A DNA stretch of 64,000 nt from NCBI GenBank assembly GCA_900604495.1, contig UWOR01000010.1:1-64000 (forward strand), read 5' to 3'. The position numbers were made by a program, and so were the translations under genes. Under the pieces are notes generated by a model. It was not told the origin of the DNA, made no database searches, and saw nothing but the letters and a program-made list of their open reading frames with translations. Of the stretch, positions 18,060-28,164 are shown piece after piece. Origin of the DNA: Desulfovibrio sp. Marseille-P6017 (lineage in GTDB: Bacteria; Bacillota_A; Clostridia; Peptostreptococcales; Peptostreptococcaceae). Each line of letters begins with the position of its first letter. Position 1 is the first letter of the stretch.

Positions 18060-20897
18060 TTATTTTTTCTCTTTTGCTTTTTTCTGAAGATTAAATAAAG
18101 CATTCATAGCATCTATTGGAGTCATAGATAATATATCTAAGCTAAGTATTTCATCTGATAAGTTATTATCATTTATAGTATCAAATGATATTTGAGTTAC
18201 TGCACTTTCTTTTACAACTTCACTTTCTATAGAATTACTTAACTCTTTGTAGTCCTTATTTAACTTATCAAAATCTTTTTTTACATTCTTATAATCCTTA
18301 ACTAACTCAATATGTTCCTTCTTTAATGTTTCATACTCATTCTTAAAGTTATTTGAAGTTAACTTTTCTATCTCTTCTTGTAATTGGTTTATTCTGCTAG
18401 TATCAGTATCTTTAATAGAATTATATTTGTTGATAATATCTAAGTTTTCACTTTTGTTTAAAGCTACACTATTATTTATATGATTTTTTTCTAAATCACT
18501 TAGTATTTCTTTAGACCTATTTATAACTTCCTTAGGAAGCTTAGCAAGCTGCGCTACATAAATACCATAACTTTTATCTGCACCTTGTGGTATTATTTTT
18601 CTTAAAAATACTATTCCTTCATTATCTTCTTTAACTGCTATAGAGTAATTTTTAACTTCACTGAATTCATTTTCTAAATCAGTTAACTCATGATAATGAG
18701 TTGCAAAAAGTGTTTTACACTTAATTTCCTTTTGAATATATTCAACTATTGACCATGCTAAACTTATACCATCATAAGTACTAGTCCCTCTACCTATTTC
18801 ATCAAGGATTACTAAACTCTTATCAGTAGCATTTTTTAATATATGTGATACCTCACTCATTTCAACCATAAATGTAGATTGACCTTGAGACAAATCATCA
18901 CTAGCTCCAACTCTTGTAAATATTCTATCACAAATAGGTATATTAGCATATTCAGCAGGGACAAATGAACCTATATGAGCCATTAATGTAATTATTGCAG
19001 TTTGTCTCATATAAGTAGATTTACCAGCCATATTGGGTCCAGTTATAATATTTATTATATTTTCTCCACTATTTAAATAAGTATCATTAGGAACAAAGTT
19101 TTCTTCTCCTACTATACTTTCTATAACAGGATGGCGCCCATTTTTTATATCTAATTTATTATCTTCATTTATACATGGTTTTACATAGTTATTCATATAG
19201 GCTACTGTAGCAAAAGATACAAACACATCTATATTTGCTATTATTTTTGCTACTTTTTGTATTCTATCTATATTTTTATATATAGTTTCTCTTATATTAA
19301 CAAATATTTCATATTCTAATGTTTTTATTTTTTCTTCTGCATTAAGTATTTTATCTTCTATTTCTTTTAATTCTGATGTTATAAATCTCTCTGCATTACT
19401 TAAAGTTTGCTTTCTTATATATCCATCATCGATATTTGCAGTACTTAGATTTGCTTTAGTTATTTCTATAAAATATCCAAATACTTTATTAAATCCTATT
19501 TTTAAAGACTTAACACCTGTTTTTTCTCTTTCACGATTTTCTATTTCTTTTATCATGAAAGCTCCATTTTTAGAAATATCTCTAAGTTCCTTTAATTCAT
19601 CATTAAATTCAGATTTTATTATATTTCCATCTTTTATAGTTATACTTGGATCTTCTTTTATAGCATCTTCTATTAAACTATAAATATCATTTAAATCATC
19701 CATACTGTCTATATATTTTTTTAGTATTTCTGCACTTGATGATTTTATTATATTGTTTAATTCAGGTAGTTTTTCTATAGAATTTTTTAAATGTATCATT
19801 TCCTTTGGAGTTACTTTTTCAAATGCAATTTTTCCGCATATTCTTTCTATGTCATATACATTTTTAAGTATCTCGTTTAAGTCTTCTCTTAACATAAAGT
19901 CATCTTTTATTTCTTCTATAACATTAAGACGTCTTTCTATTCTTTTTTTGTTTACTAATGGCTCTTCTACATATTTTCTAAGAAGTCTTCCTCCCATAGC
20001 AGTAGAGGTCTTATCTAATACATGAAGTAATGACCCTTTTTTCTTGCTTCCTCTTATGGTTTGAGTAAGTTCTAGGTTATTTCTAGTAAACATATCAAGC
20101 ACCATATACTCACTTGAATTATATATATTAATATTATTAATATTTGAAGTAACTTGTTTTTGCGTATTATAAATATAATTTAAAAGTATACATAAACTTG
20201 TTTTTATTAAACTGTTATCATCAAATTTTAATTTACTTAAATATTCTTCACTAAAATACTGATTTAGTATATTTGTGTCTAAATATTTTTCCTCAAAATT
20301 CTCATTTATATATATATTGCCTATAGTAGCTATATTCTTTAATTCATCCATAAAACTTAAATCATTTAGTATTATTTCTGTTGGGTGAATTTTTGCTATT
20401 TCTTCTACTACTTTATCTTTACTTAAATAAGTGGCATTTGTTTCTCCTGTACTTATATCAACATAAGTTAAACCTATGTTATGATTTACCTTATATAATG
20501 AAAGTAAATAGTTATTCTTTTTATTTTCTAGTAAGCTTCCTTCAAGTACTGTACCAGGAGTTACTACTCTTATTACATCTCTTTTTACTATTCCTTTTAC
20601 TGTAGCAGGATCTTCAAGCTGTTCACCTATAGCTACCTTGTAACCATTTTCTACTAACTTAGATATATATGAATTTGCAGAATGGAAAGGTATACCGCAC
20701 ATAGGTGCTCTTTCTTCTAATCCGCAAGACTTTCCTGTTAATGCTATTTCTAATGTTTTTGAAGCCACTATAGCATCTTCAAAAAACATTTCATAGAAAT
20801 CTCCTAGTCTGAAGAATAATATACAATCGGGGTATTTATCCTTACATTCAAAGTATTGTTTCATCATAGGAGTTAATTTACTTCTGTCTATTTGCAT
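18060..20897 (-). CDS. mutS: DNA mismatch repair protein MutS
   Basis: This is the mismatch-recognition ATPase, 945 aa. The N-terminal mismatch-binding domain contains FFRLGDFYEMF (the Phe-x-Glu mismatch wedge). The ATPase P-loop GPNMAGKST is near residue 619, with DEIGRGTSTYDG and the ATHYHELTDLE segment downstream. It is longer than the usual 850-870 aa because of a charged coiled-coil-like insert near residues 800-910 before the C-terminal dimer segment. It is first in mutS-mutL-miaA-hfq; the ATG follows AAGGAGGT. Confidence 0.97.
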   Translation of the reverse strand: MQIDRSKLTPMMKQYFECKDKYPDCILFFRLGDFYEMFFEDAIVASKTLEIALTGKSCGLEERAPMCGIPFHSANSYISKLVENGYKVAIGEQLEDPATVKGIVKRDVIRVVTPGTVLEGSLLENKKNNYLLSLYKVNHNIGLTYVDISTGETNATYLSKDKVVEEIAKIHPTEIILNDLSFMDELKNIATIGNIYINENFEEKYLDTNILNQYFSEEYLSKLKFDDNSLIKTSLCILLNYIYNTQKQVTSNINNINIYNSSEYMVLDMFTRNNLELTQTIRGSKKKGSLLHVLDKTSTAMGGRLLRKYVEEPLVNKKRIERRLNVIEEIKDDFMLREDLNEILKNVYDIERICGKIAFEKVTPKEMIHLKNSIEKLPELNNIIKSSSAEILKKYIDSMDDLNDIYSLIEDAIKEDPSITIKDGNIIKSEFNDELKELRDISKNGAFMIKEIENREREKTGVKSLKIGFNKVFGYFIEITKANLSTANIDDGYIRKQTLSNAERFITSELKEIEDKILNAEEKIKTLEYEIFVNIRETIYKNIDRIQKVAKIIANIDVFVSFATVAYMNNYVKPCINEDNKLDIKNGRHPVIESIVGEENFVPNDTYLNSGENIINIITGPNMAGKSTYMRQTAIITLMAHIGSFVPAEYANIPICDRIFTRVGASDDLSQGQSTFMVEMSEVSHILKNATDKSLVILDEIGRGTSTYDGISLAWSIVEYIQKEIKCKTLFATHYHELTDLENEFSEVKNYSIAVKEDNEGIVFLRKIIPQGADKSYGIYVAQLAKLPKEVINRSKEILSDLEKNHINNSVALNKSENLDIINKYNSIKDTDTSRINQLQEEIEKLTSNNFKNEYETLKKEHIELVKDYKNVKKDFDKLNKDYKELSNSIESEVVKESAVTQISFDTINDNNLSDEILSLDILSMTPIDAMNALFNLQKKAKEKK

Positions 20898-20969
20898 GTT
20901 TTGACCTCCTTTGTATCTAAATTATTATTATATCATAATGAAGAATTATTATTAAGATGTTTAATATTA

Positions 20970-20993
20970 AAAAGCCCACTATATGTGAGCTTT
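20970..20993 (-). terminator. Weak hairpin downstream of the 21.0-kb gene
   Basis: The stem aaagcccac / gtgagcttt has one mismatch (20970-20978 region with 20985-20993). It lies just after the stop codon at 21003 and before mutS. The T-run is short, so readthrough into mutS is possible. Confidence 0.5.
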
Positions 20994-21002
20994 AAAACTA
21001 CT

Positions 21003-21707
21003 TTATTTTTTTAATAAATTGTCTATTGGCATGCATTTATCTAAATAATACCACTTACATTGTGTATCTATAAGCTTTGCATACTCTTTTTTCTTATCAT
21101 ATCCATCTGACTTTTTAGTATAGAATCTAAATTCTTTTTTGCCATTTTTATTTATAATAGTTTCATATCTAAGATCTTTAATAAACTTAGATTCTAAATA
21201 ACCAAATATTTGAACTTCTTCTATATTATATAGGTCTTTAACTAAATGTCTATTTATATTATCTCTCTTATTAACCATTTCCATATTTAAATGAACACCT
21301 ATATAGTAATCTTTATGATTATTAGAAAACTCACTCTTATCTATTATAAGTCTTGTGTGAATTTCTTTTGCTATTGCAGTTTTTATACCTATATTATTAG
21401 ATGATAATAATTTGTAGTCTATCCCTTTATAAATTAAATAGTTTATAACTCCACACTCAGCTATCTTTTCTATAAATAATCTTTGCTTTCCAACTTCTTT
21501 TTTTAGCTGGTCATCTTTTATATCTTTAGGAACTAATTTTTTATAATAATCTGATGAGTTCACACTTTCCTCAGCAAATTTAATACACTCTTCTACTTGG
21601 TGTTTTGTTACTGTAACAGATTTAGTAATTTGCTTATCAAATTTTTGCTTTATTGCTATATCTTTTACAAATATTTCATACTTATTATTTGGCGTTATAT
21701 AATTCAT
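21003..21707 (-). CDS. Hypothetical protein, 234 aa
   Basis: I do not recognise this protein. It is hydrophilic and Lys/Asp-rich, with no signal peptide and no membrane segment, so it is probably cytosolic. It ends in basic and aromatic text (CKWYYLDKCMP). The ATG at 21707 has an ATAGGAGA site. It starts 16 bases after an 86-aa unknown gene, so the two are likely cotranscribed. The motif IDTQCKWYYLDKC has two Cys but is not a recognised metal site. No function is proposed. Confidence 0.75.
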   Translation of the reverse strand: MNYITPNNKYEIFVKDIAIKQKFDKQITKSVTVTKHQVEECIKFAEESVNSSDYYKKLVPKDIKDDQLKKEVGKQRLFIEKIAECGVINYLIYKGIDYKLLSSNNIGIKTAIAKEIHTRLIIDKSEFSNNHKDYYIGVHLNMEMVNKRDNINRHLVKDLYNIEEVQIFGYLESKFIKDLRYETIINKNGKKEFRFYTKKSDGYDKKKEYAKLIDTQCKWYYLDKCMPIDNLLKK

Positions 21708-21723
21708 TGTCTAATTTCTCCTA

Positions 21724-21984
21724 TTACTTTATAACTTTTTTAGGTCTTAAATCTGATTGACTTAAGTGCCTTCTTATTATATATGAAGTCCCATCTTTTT
21801 TAAATTCAGCTTCATATGAATATCCATACTTTTCTATTTCATAAAAGTCGAGTATCTTAACAGCATATCCAGACTTTAAAGATATGTTTTTAGTATAAGT
21901 ATCACTACCATCAACATGTACTTTTATTCTTCTATCTTTAGCAAGGTATGCTATATCATTTATATCAAATTCTCTTTTTATCAT
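21724..21984 (-). CDS. Hypothetical protein, 86 aa
   Basis: This small unknown protein is predicted to be beta-rich (short alternating hydrophobic stretches such as GYAVKILDFYEI and GTSYIIRRHL) with a basic C-terminus (RPKKVIK). It has no signal or membrane segment. A strong AAGGAGA site precedes the ATG at 21984. It lies 16 bases upstream of the 234-aa unknown gene and probably shares its message. A terminator at 22081-22120 separates it from the upstream membrane peptide gene. Confidence 0.75.
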   Translation of the reverse strand: MIKREFDINDIAYLAKDRRIKVHVDGSDTYTKNISLKSGYAVKILDFYEIEKYGYSYEAEFKKDGTSYIIRRHLSQSDLRPKKVIK

Positions 21985-22080
21985 GATTTCTCCTTATGTT
22001 TTACAACAAGTTGTGTCATTATATTATACATCTAAATTAATATAAAAGCTAATAATTATATTTTTCGATTTTTTACCTAA

Positions 22081-22120
22081 AAAAGAAGTATCCTATAAAT
22101 TTGTAGGATACTTCTTTTTT
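22081..22120. terminator. Bidirectional intrinsic terminator
   Basis: A stem of about 15 bp (aaaagaagtatccta 22081-22095 with taggatacttctttt 22104-22118) is flanked by A and T runs. It follows the small membrane peptide gene on the minus strand. Confidence 0.85.
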
Positions 22121-22137
22121 TATACTATTCATCTGAT

Positions 22138-22227
22138 TTAATCGATTGTTTTCTTTACTGTTATTATACATACTAATGTAAGAGAAATACACGATACCCC
22201 CATAAAAATCCATGCTATTGTTGTCAT
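22138..22227 (-). CDS. 29-aa single-pass membrane peptide
   Basis: The ORF reads MTTIAWIFMGVSCISLTLVC and then IITVKKTID. It has one hydrophobic helix and a short basic tail, so it should insert with the C-terminus in the cytosol. A strong AAGGAGA site (22241-22235) lies 7 bases before the ATG, and a strong terminator follows the stop codon. Both argue that it is expressed. Such peptides often serve as small subunits of sodium symporters or other membrane complexes, but no transporter gene is adjacent here. The function is unknown. Confidence 0.6.
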   Translation of the reverse strand: MTTIAWIFMGVSCISLTLVCIITVKKTID

Positions 22228-22381
22228 AACTACATCTCCTTTTTAATTAAAATTTGTCTAATATTTTATATTTAAGAAAACATTCGCTATATTTATCTTA
22301 TGTCATAATTAATATATTCATTTTTATGTAAGATATTGTTTAATTTATAAATTATTATATATTTTGATTATTATATATTTA

Positions 22382-22410
22382 CTGAAAATATATTGAATTT
22401 GTAGTATAAT
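22382..22410 (+). promoter_or_regulatory. Candidate promoter of the FabK-like flavoprotein gene
   Basis: CTGAAA (22382-22387), a 17-base spacer and a perfect TATAAT (22405-22410) lie about 58 bases upstream of the ATG at 22468. The -10 is strong and the -35 is weak. Confidence 0.5.
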
Positions 22411-22467
22411 AATACTTATCTTAGTTAATTTTAAATTTTAATTTCTTTCATTCTTAGGAGGAAATTT

Positions 22468-23523
22468 ATGAAACAATTAGTTATTGGAGATTTAATTGCA
22501 AATGTACCTGTAATACAAGGTGGTATGGGTATAGGAATATCACGCTCATCTTTAGCTTCAGCAGTTAGTAATGCCGGTGGTATAGGAGTTATATCTGGCG
22601 TAAATATTGGATATGATGAATATGATTTTGAAAATAATACTTTAAAGGCTAACCTAAGAGCTTTAAAAAAACATATTCAAATCGCTAAGGAAAAATCTAA
22701 TAATAGTATTATTGGAGTTAATTTAATGGTTGCCATGAGCTACTATGAAGAGCATGTAAAATCCGCTGTAGAATCTAAATGTGATTTAATAATTTCTGGA
22801 GCTGGTCTTCCTTTAAAGTTGCCTAGCTTAGTAAAAAATTCTAAAACAAAAATAGCTCCAATAGTGTCATCATCAAAAGCTGCTAATCTAATATTAAAAA
22901 TATGGGATAAAAAAGACAATACTACAGCTGACTTAATAATAGTTGAAGGACCTAAAGCTGGAGGTCATCTAGGCTTTAGTAATGATGAATTAAATGATAT
23001 AAATTCTATTAATTATGATGATGATTTTAAAAATATTTTAAATATCGTAAAAAATTATGAGAAAAAATATAATAAAAAAATACCAGTAATAGCAGCAGGA
23101 GGAATTTCTTCTAGCCATGATGTGAAAAAATATTTAGATTTAGGAGCTAGTGGTGTTCAAGTTGGAACTAGATTTGTTCCCACATATGAATGTGATGCAC
23201 ACGAAAACTTTAAAAGTATATATATCAATTCAAAAAAAGAAGATATAAAAATCGTTAAAAGTCCAGTGGGTCTTCCAGGGAGAGCTATAAAAAACAAATT
23301 CTTAGATTCTATAACTTTATCAAGACCTAATATTCGTAAATGCTATAATTGTTTAGTTCCTTGTAACCCTAAAAGTACACCTTACTGTATTTCAGCAGCT
23401 TTAATTAATGCAGTAAAAGGAGATATAGACAATGCTTTACTATTTTGTGGTGCTGATGCTTATAAAATAAATGAAGTAAAATCTGTAAAAGAAGTCATAA
23501 ATGAATTGGTTTCTGAATTATAG
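22468..23523 (+). CDS. FabK-like / nitronate monooxygenase family flavoprotein
   Basis: This is an FMN-dependent TIM-barrel protein of 351 aa, related to FabK and nitronate monooxygenases. The N-terminus VPVIQGGMGIGIS, the central GPKAGGHLGFS (with the family His) and AAGGISSSHDV plus GASGVQVGTRFV all match. It is about 40 residues longer than the operon FabK at 31121. It ends in a Cys-rich segment (CYNCLVPCNPKSTPYC) that FabK lacks and that could hold a metal or Fe-S cluster. It has its own promoter and terminator. The reaction is unknown; a second enoyl reductase is possible but unproven. Confidence 0.85.
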   Translation: MKQLVIGDLIANVPVIQGGMGIGISRSSLASAVSNAGGIGVISGVNIGYDEYDFENNTLKANLRALKKHIQIAKEKSNNSIIGVNLMVAMSYYEEHVKSAVESKCDLIISGAGLPLKLPSLVKNSKTKIAPIVSSSKAANLILKIWDKKDNTTADLIIVEGPKAGGHLGFSNDELNDINSINYDDDFKNILNIVKNYEKKYNKKIPVIAAGGISSSHDVKKYLDLGASGVQVGTRFVPTYECDAHENFKSIYINSKKEDIKIVKSPVGLPGRAIKNKFLDSITLSRPNIRKCYNCLVPCNPKSTPYCISAALINAVKGDIDNALLFCGADAYKINEVKSVKEVINELVSEL

Positions 23524-23534
23524 ATTATAAAAGT

Positions 23535-23586
23535 AAAAGCTATCTTACTTATATTATTTAAATAATCAATTAGTAAGATAGCTTTT
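23535..23586. terminator. Bidirectional terminator between FabK-like gene and fabT
   Basis: A perfect 15-bp stem (aaaagctatcttact 23535-23549 with agtaagatagctttt 23572-23586) lies between the plus-strand flavoprotein gene and the minus-strand regulator gene. Confidence 0.88.
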
Positions 23587-23620
23587 ATTTTATTATAATT
23601 TTTTATAATAAAAAAGCCTC

Positions 23621-24076
23621 CTATTGGAAGCTCTCATATTTTCTCTCAAAAAATCTAGTTGCTTTGCCTAAAGCTTTAGTTAAAACACCTAACTCAGATT
23701 CATCAAAATTTTCAAGTATTTCATCAATCATTTCCTTATGGAAAACACCATGAGCATCAAAAACCATTTTACCTGCATCTGTTAAACTTACAAGAACAAC
23801 TCTTCTATCTTCTTCTATTCTTTTTCTTTCTACATAACCTTTTTTTATTAATCTATTTATAGCCGTAGTAAGTGTACCCACAGTTATTCTTAAATCGTGT
23901 GCTATTTCACCCATAGTTCTATTACCTTCAGTTCCAATAGCTTCTATTGTATGAATTTCTGTTATTGATAAATTTGTAAACTCTGTTCTTTTCATAGCTT
24001 TTTCTTCGATATGTAATATATCATTAAATAATTGTACCAATAATGTGTTTAAAATTTCTTCTGTTGTATTATTCAT
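23621..24076 (-). CDS. fabT: MarR-family regulator, FabT-like fatty acid repressor
   Basis: This is a winged-helix MarR protein of 151 aa. The recognition region (TMGEIAHDLRITVGTLTTAINRLIKKGYVERKR) and the wing with the EDRRVVLVSLTDAGK motif are clear. Its position right after the fatty acid operon, and a palindrome of FabT type on the fabH promoter, support a role as repressor of lipid synthesis. In streptococci FabT is activated by acyl-ACP. Here the gene has its own promoter downstream of accA, rather than lying ahead of fabH. Function is inferred from family and context. Confidence 0.85.
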   Translation of the reverse strand: MNNTTEEILNTLLVQLFNDILHIEEKAMKRTEFTNLSITEIHTIEAIGTEGNRTMGEIAHDLRITVGTLTTAINRLIKKGYVERKRIEEDRRVVLVSLTDAGKMVFDAHGVFHKEMIDEILENFDESELGVLTKALGKATRFFERKYESFQ

Positions 24077-24110
24077 AGTATCCGCTCTCCATATTTCTTA
24101 TTCTAAATGT

Positions 24111-24139
24111 ATTATAATAAATTTTTTATATAAATTCAA
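24111..24139 (-). promoter_or_regulatory. Promoter of the fabT-like gene
   Basis: On the minus strand, TTGAAT (24139-24134), a 17-base spacer and TATAAT (24116-24111) lie 35 bases before the start codon. No copy of the operator palindrome seen at fabH was found here. Confidence 0.65.
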
Positions 24140-24184
24140 TTGGTACTATGGTAACATTTTCAAATTATAGTCATTATTATAATA

Positions 24185-24994
24185 TCATAATTTATAATCT
24201 CCTATTTTTCTAAACTTATTATACCTATTTAGGACTAATTCATCAACATCAGTATTTAAAAGCTCTTCTAAATCTTTAATTATATAATCTTTTATATAAT
24301 ATGCAGATTTTTTTGGATCTTCTTGTGCTCCATTTTCTGGTTCCTTAATAATATCATCTATAATATCAAATGCTTTCAAATCATCAGAGGTTATTTTCAT
24401 TGTCAGTGCAGCTTTTTTCGATTTAGTAACGTCTTTCCAAAGTATAGAAGCAAATCCTTCTGGTGATAAAATTGAATATATAGCATTTTCCATCATATAT
24501 ACTTTATCTCCTAATGCAAGAGCTAATGCTCCACCGCTTCCTCCTTCACCTATTATAATAGATATTATAGGCGTTTTCAAATTGCTCATTTCCATTAAGT
24601 TTTGAGCAATAGCATACCCTTGACCTCTTTCTTCTGCTTCTATTCCACAAAACGCTCCTGGAGTATCAACAAAGCAAATTACAGGCCTTTTAAATTTTTC
24701 AGCTTGTTTCATTAATCTAAGGGCTTTTTTGTATCCTTCGGGATGTACCATTCCAAAATTAGTATCTATATTTTCTTTTGTAGTTTTACCTTTATTTATA
24801 CCAATTACAGTAACATTTATACTATTTATGCTTCCTATACCTGCAACTATTGCTTTATCATCTCTAAATGATCTATCTCCATGAAGTTCTATAAATTCAT
24901 CAAATATATTTTCTATATAGAATCTAGAGTTTGGTCTATCCTTATGCCTAGCAATATTAACCTTATCCCATATTATATTTTCACTATTTTGCAT
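24185..24994 (-). CDS. accA: Acetyl-CoA carboxylase carboxyltransferase alpha subunit AccA
   Basis: This is half of the carboxyltransferase that moves CO2 from biotin to acetyl-CoA to make malonyl-CoA. It is 269 aa, with crotonase-fold text [31 protein letters not shown] and the helix [15 protein letters not shown]. The ATG at 24994 was chosen because GAGGTGG stands before it; it overlaps the end of accD by 11 bases, suggesting translational coupling. It is the last gene of the fatty acid operon. Confidence 0.95.
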   Translation of the reverse strand: MQNSENIIWDKVNIARHKDRPNSRFYIENIFDEFIELHGDRSFRDDKAIVAGIGSINSINVTVIGINKGKTTKENIDTNFGMVHPEGYKKALRLMKQAEKFKRPVICFVDTPGAFCGIEAEERGQGYAIAQNLMEMSNLKTPIISIIIGEGGSGGALALALGDKVYMMENAIYSILSPEGFASILWKDVTKSKKAALTMKITSDDLKAFDIIDDIIKEPENGAQEDPKKSAYYIKDYIIKDLEELLNTDVDELVLNRYNKFRKIGDYKL

Positions 24995-25856
24995 ACTCAG
25001 CCACCTCATGTAAATTTAATATTCTAGATAAATAGTTTCTTAAATCTTTTCTTTTAACAATTGAATCTATAAAGCCTTTTTCTAATGCAAATTCTGCACT
25101 TTGAAAAATCTCAGGTAATTTTTCATTTATTGTATTTTCTATTACCCTTCTTCCGGCAAAACCTATCACTGCATTTGGCTCACTTAGAATTATATCTCCC
25201 TGCATAGCAAAACTTGCACTAACTCCACCTGTTGTTGGATTTGTTATTATACTAATATACAATAAACCCTCTTTATCATGTCTTGCTATTGCAGCTGAAG
25301 TTTTAGCCATTTGCATAAGAGAAAATATGCCTTCTTGCATTCTAGCTCCACCTGATGTTGTAAATATAATAAGAGGTAGTTTATTTTCATTAGAATATTC
25401 TATAATCCTAGTTATTTTTTCTCCTACTGCACATCCCATGCTTCCCATCATAAAATTATTATCCATAACTGCAGTTGCAACTTTAATATCATCTATCTCT
25501 CCTACTCCAGTTATTACAGCTTCATTTAAATCAGATTTTTCTTTATTTAACTTTAGTTTTTCTTCATATCCTTCGAAATTCAAAGGATTTTTAGATTCTA
25601 TATCATAAAAAAATTCTACAAAGCTATCTTCATCAAAAATTTGATTTATTCTTGTTCTTGCAGAGATATTAAAATGATGACCACATCCTATACATACATT
25701 ATGATTTTTTTCTAAATCTTCTTTATATAATATATTTTTACATTTAGGACAATTAGTCCATTTTCCATTAGGTATGTTAGGAAGAGAAGATGATTCATCT
25801 AAATTTCTAGTATTAACTGTAACATATTCTCTTTTTCTAAATAAATTCTTAAGCAT
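24984..25856 (-). CDS. accD: Acetyl-CoA carboxylase carboxyltransferase beta subunit AccD
   Basis: This is the partner subunit of AccA, 290 aa. The N-terminal zinc ribbon has C36, C39, C55 and C58 (CPKC and CIGC). The crotonase-fold core contains [20 protein letters not shown] and [17 protein letters not shown]. The start overlaps the end of accC by 8 bases, so translation is probably coupled. It belongs to the fab/acc operon in the order accB-fabZ-accC-accD-accA. Confidence 0.96.
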   Translation of the reverse strand: MLKNLFRKREYVTVNTRNLDESSSLPNIPNGKWTNCPKCKNILYKEDLEKNHNVCIGCGHHFNISARTRINQIFDEDSFVEFFYDIESKNPLNFEGYEEKLKLNKEKSDLNEAVITGVGEIDDIKVATAVMDNNFMMGSMGCAVGEKITRIIEYSNENKLPLIIFTTSGGARMQEGIFSLMQMAKTSAAIARHDKEGLLYISIITNPTTGGVSASFAMQGDIILSEPNAVIGFAGRRVIENTINEKLPEIFQSAEFALEKGFIDSIVKRKDLRNYLSRILNLHEVAEYAK

Positions 25857-27201
25857 TGCTATTCACCAACTTATCTTCTATAAATGATGTATTATAATTT
25901 CCATCTATAAAATCATCATGTTCAAGTATTTCATATTGGAAATCAATATTTGTTGTAACACCACCTATTGCAAATTCATCTAAGGCTCTTTTCATCTTTA
26001 TTATTGCATCTTCTCTATTATCTGAAAAAGTAATAAGCTTACCTATCATAGAGTCATAATATGGAGGTATTTCATATCCACAATATATAGCACTATCAAC
26101 TCTTACACCAAGACCTGAAGGTATATATAGTTCTGTGATTTTGCCTGGACATGGTCTAAAGTTATTATTAGGGTCCTCAGCATTAATTCTACATTCTATT
26201 GCATGACCAGATATTTTAATATCTTCTTGTTTTATATCTAAATTCATACCAGAGGCTATCTTTAACTGTTCTTTTACTATATCTATATTTGTTACCATTT
26301 CAGTTATTGGATGTTCTACTTGAATTCTTGTATTCATTTCCATAAAATAAAATTCACCATTATTATCTACTAAGAATTCAATAGTCCCTGCATTTTTATA
26401 ATTTACAGTTCTAGCAGCTTTAATAGCAACCTCACCCATTTTTTCTCTTAAGTTTTCATCTAAAAAACATGATGGAGCTTCCTCTAGTACTTTTTGGTTG
26501 TTTCTTTGAAGTGAACACTCTCTTTCCCCTAAATGTACTATATTACCATATTCATCAGCCAGTATTTGAAACTCTATATGCCTTGGATTTTCTATATACT
26601 TTTCAATATAAACTTTATCTTCACCAAAGCATGCTTTTGATTCTAACTTAGCAGCTTCAAAATTATGTTTAAACTCTTTAGAGTCTCTAACTATCCTTAT
26701 ACCTTTTCCACCACCTCCAGCAGCCGCTTTTATCATTAAAGGAAACCCTATATTATTAGCTAAGTCTATTGCATGTTCATACGAAGTTATTTCACCTTCA
26801 TATCCTGGTACAACTGGAATATTTGAATTTTTCATAATCTCTCTAGCTCTTGCCTTATCACCCATCAATTCAATAACCTCATAATCTGGTCCAATAAATT
26901 TTATGTTACATTCTTTACACATTTTAGCGAATTTTGGATTTTCTGATAAAAATCCAAAACCGGGATGTATACCTTCACATCCCGTCAAAACACATGCGCT
27001 TAATATATTTGTCATATTTAAATAGCTATCCTTACTAAGAGGTCCTCCTACACAAACAGCTTCATCTGCCATTTGAGCATGAAGTGCATCTTTATCCCCT
27101 TCAGAATAAATTGCTACAGTACTTATATTAAGCTCTCTACAAGCTCTAATTATTCTAACTGCAATTTCACCTCTGTTAGCTATAAGTATTTTCTTTAACA
27201 T
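25849..27201 (-). CDS. accC: Biotin carboxylase AccC
   Basis: This is the ATP-grasp enzyme that carboxylates biotin on AccB, 450 aa, the usual length. It starts [20 protein letters not shown], has the Gly-rich ATP loop [14 protein letters not shown], and the catalytic stretch [16 protein letters not shown]. The ATG at 27201 has AGGTG about 8 bases upstream. A GTG at 27210 in the same frame sits inside that site and was rejected. It lies 9 bases after fabZ. Confidence 0.97.
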   Translation of the reverse strand: MLKKILIANRGEIAVRIIRACRELNISTVAIYSEGDKDALHAQMADEAVCVGGPLSKDSYLNMTNILSACVLTGCEGIHPGFGFLSENPKFAKMCKECNIKFIGPDYEVIELMGDKARAREIMKNSNIPVVPGYEGEITSYEHAIDLANNIGFPLMIKAAAGGGGKGIRIVRDSKEFKHNFEAAKLESKACFGEDKVYIEKYIENPRHIEFQILADEYGNIVHLGERECSLQRNNQKVLEEAPSCFLDENLREKMGEVAIKAARTVNYKNAGTIEFLVDNNGEFYFMEMNTRIQVEHPITEMVTNIDIVKEQLKIASGMNLDIKQEDIKISGHAIECRINAEDPNNNFRPCPGKITELYIPSGLGVRVDSAIYCGYEIPPYYDSMIGKLITFSDNREDAIIKMKRALDEFAIGGVTTNIDFQYEILEHDDFIDGNYNTSFIEDKLVNSNA

Positions 27202-27210
27202 AAATATCAC

Positions 27211-27633
27211 CTACCCAATAGCAAACATTATCTCGCCTTCGCAAACTAAATTACCATTTACAGTTGCTTTACCTTTTCCAACACCTATATTACCTTTTAA
27301 TCTTATTATTTCTATTTCTAAATCAAGTTTATCACCAGGTATTACCTGCCTTTTCCATCGTACTTTATCAGCTCCAACTAAAAATCCTATTTTTCCTTTA
27401 AAACTATCCATAGAAAGTATACATATAGCTCCCATTTGAGCCAATGCCTCTAATATTAGTACACCAGGCATTACTGGATATTCAGGGAAATGACCATTAA
27501 AAAAATTTTCATTTATAGTTACATTTTTGTATCCTTTTGCACTTTTACCTTCAACTACTTCTTCAACTCGATCTATCATAAAAAAAGGATATCTATGTGG
27601 CAAAATATCTTTTATTTCTTTTATATTTAGCAT
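27211..27633 (-). CDS. fabZ: 3-hydroxyacyl-ACP dehydratase FabZ
   Basis: This is a hot-dog fold dehydratase that converts 3-hydroxyacyl-ACP to trans-2-enoyl-ACP, 140 aa. The catalytic pair is H48 in [12 protein letters not shown] and E62 in [10 protein letters not shown]. It abuts accB (its start codon directly follows the accB stop codon) and is followed by accC. No FabA or FabM isomerase is present in the window, so the origin of any unsaturated fatty acid is not explained here. Confidence 0.97.
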   Translation of the reverse strand: MLNIKEIKDILPHRYPFFMIDRVEEVVEGKSAKGYKNVTINENFFNGHFPEYPVMPGVLILEALAQMGAICILSMDSFKGKIGFLVGADKVRWKRQVIPGDKLDLEIEIIRLKGNIGVGKGKATVNGNLVCEGEIMFAIG

Positions 27634-28152
27634 TTATACTCTCCTTACCTTAAACAATGAATCTCCATACTGTACCATTTCTCCATTTTTACCTAGTACA
27701 CTTACTATCTCGCAATCATATTCTGCACTAATTTCATTCATTAACTTCATAGCTTCAACTATACAAATAACATCACCTTTATTTACTCTTTGCCCAACAC
27801 TTACAAATGGATTATCTTCTGGAGACATGGCCTCATAAAATGTACCTACTATTGGTGACTTTATAAATTCAAAACTTTCCTTAGAGTCTGTAATTTTAAG
27901 ACTATCTTTATTAGAAATATTTAACCCATCATCAATAAGTCCCATTTCTCTAATTTCTATTCCTTCACTTAAATCTGTTATAGCTAATCTATTTATGCTT
28001 TTAGCATCTATTCCATCTATACTATTTTGTATATAATTTCTAGTAATAGATTTATCTATCTTTATAAATTCTTTATCATCTTGCATTTCAAAATAAGATA
28101 AATCAGAATTATTTATTATATTAATAAGTTCTTTTACTTCATTAAAATTCAT
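27634..28152 (-). CDS. accB: Biotin carboxyl carrier protein AccB
   Basis: This is the biotinylated carrier of acetyl-CoA carboxylase, 172 aa. The biotin site is K136 in VEAMKLMNE, in a C-terminal barrel that begins SPIVGTFYEAMSPEDNPFV. The N-terminal half is a variable linker and dimer region. The ATG at 28152 follows GGAGGC. A TTG at 28164 in frame overlaps the end of fabF and was rejected. It lies between fabF and fabZ. Confidence 0.96.
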   Translation of the reverse strand: MNFNEVKELINIINNSDLSYFEMQDDKEFIKIDKSITRNYIQNSIDGIDAKSINRLAITDLSEGIEIREMGLIDDGLNISNKDSLKITDSKESFEFIKSPIVGTFYEAMSPEDNPFVSVGQRVNKGDVICIVEAMKLMNEISAEYDCEIVSVLGKNGEMVQYGDSLFKVRRV

Positions 28153-28164
28153 ATTAGCCTCCAA

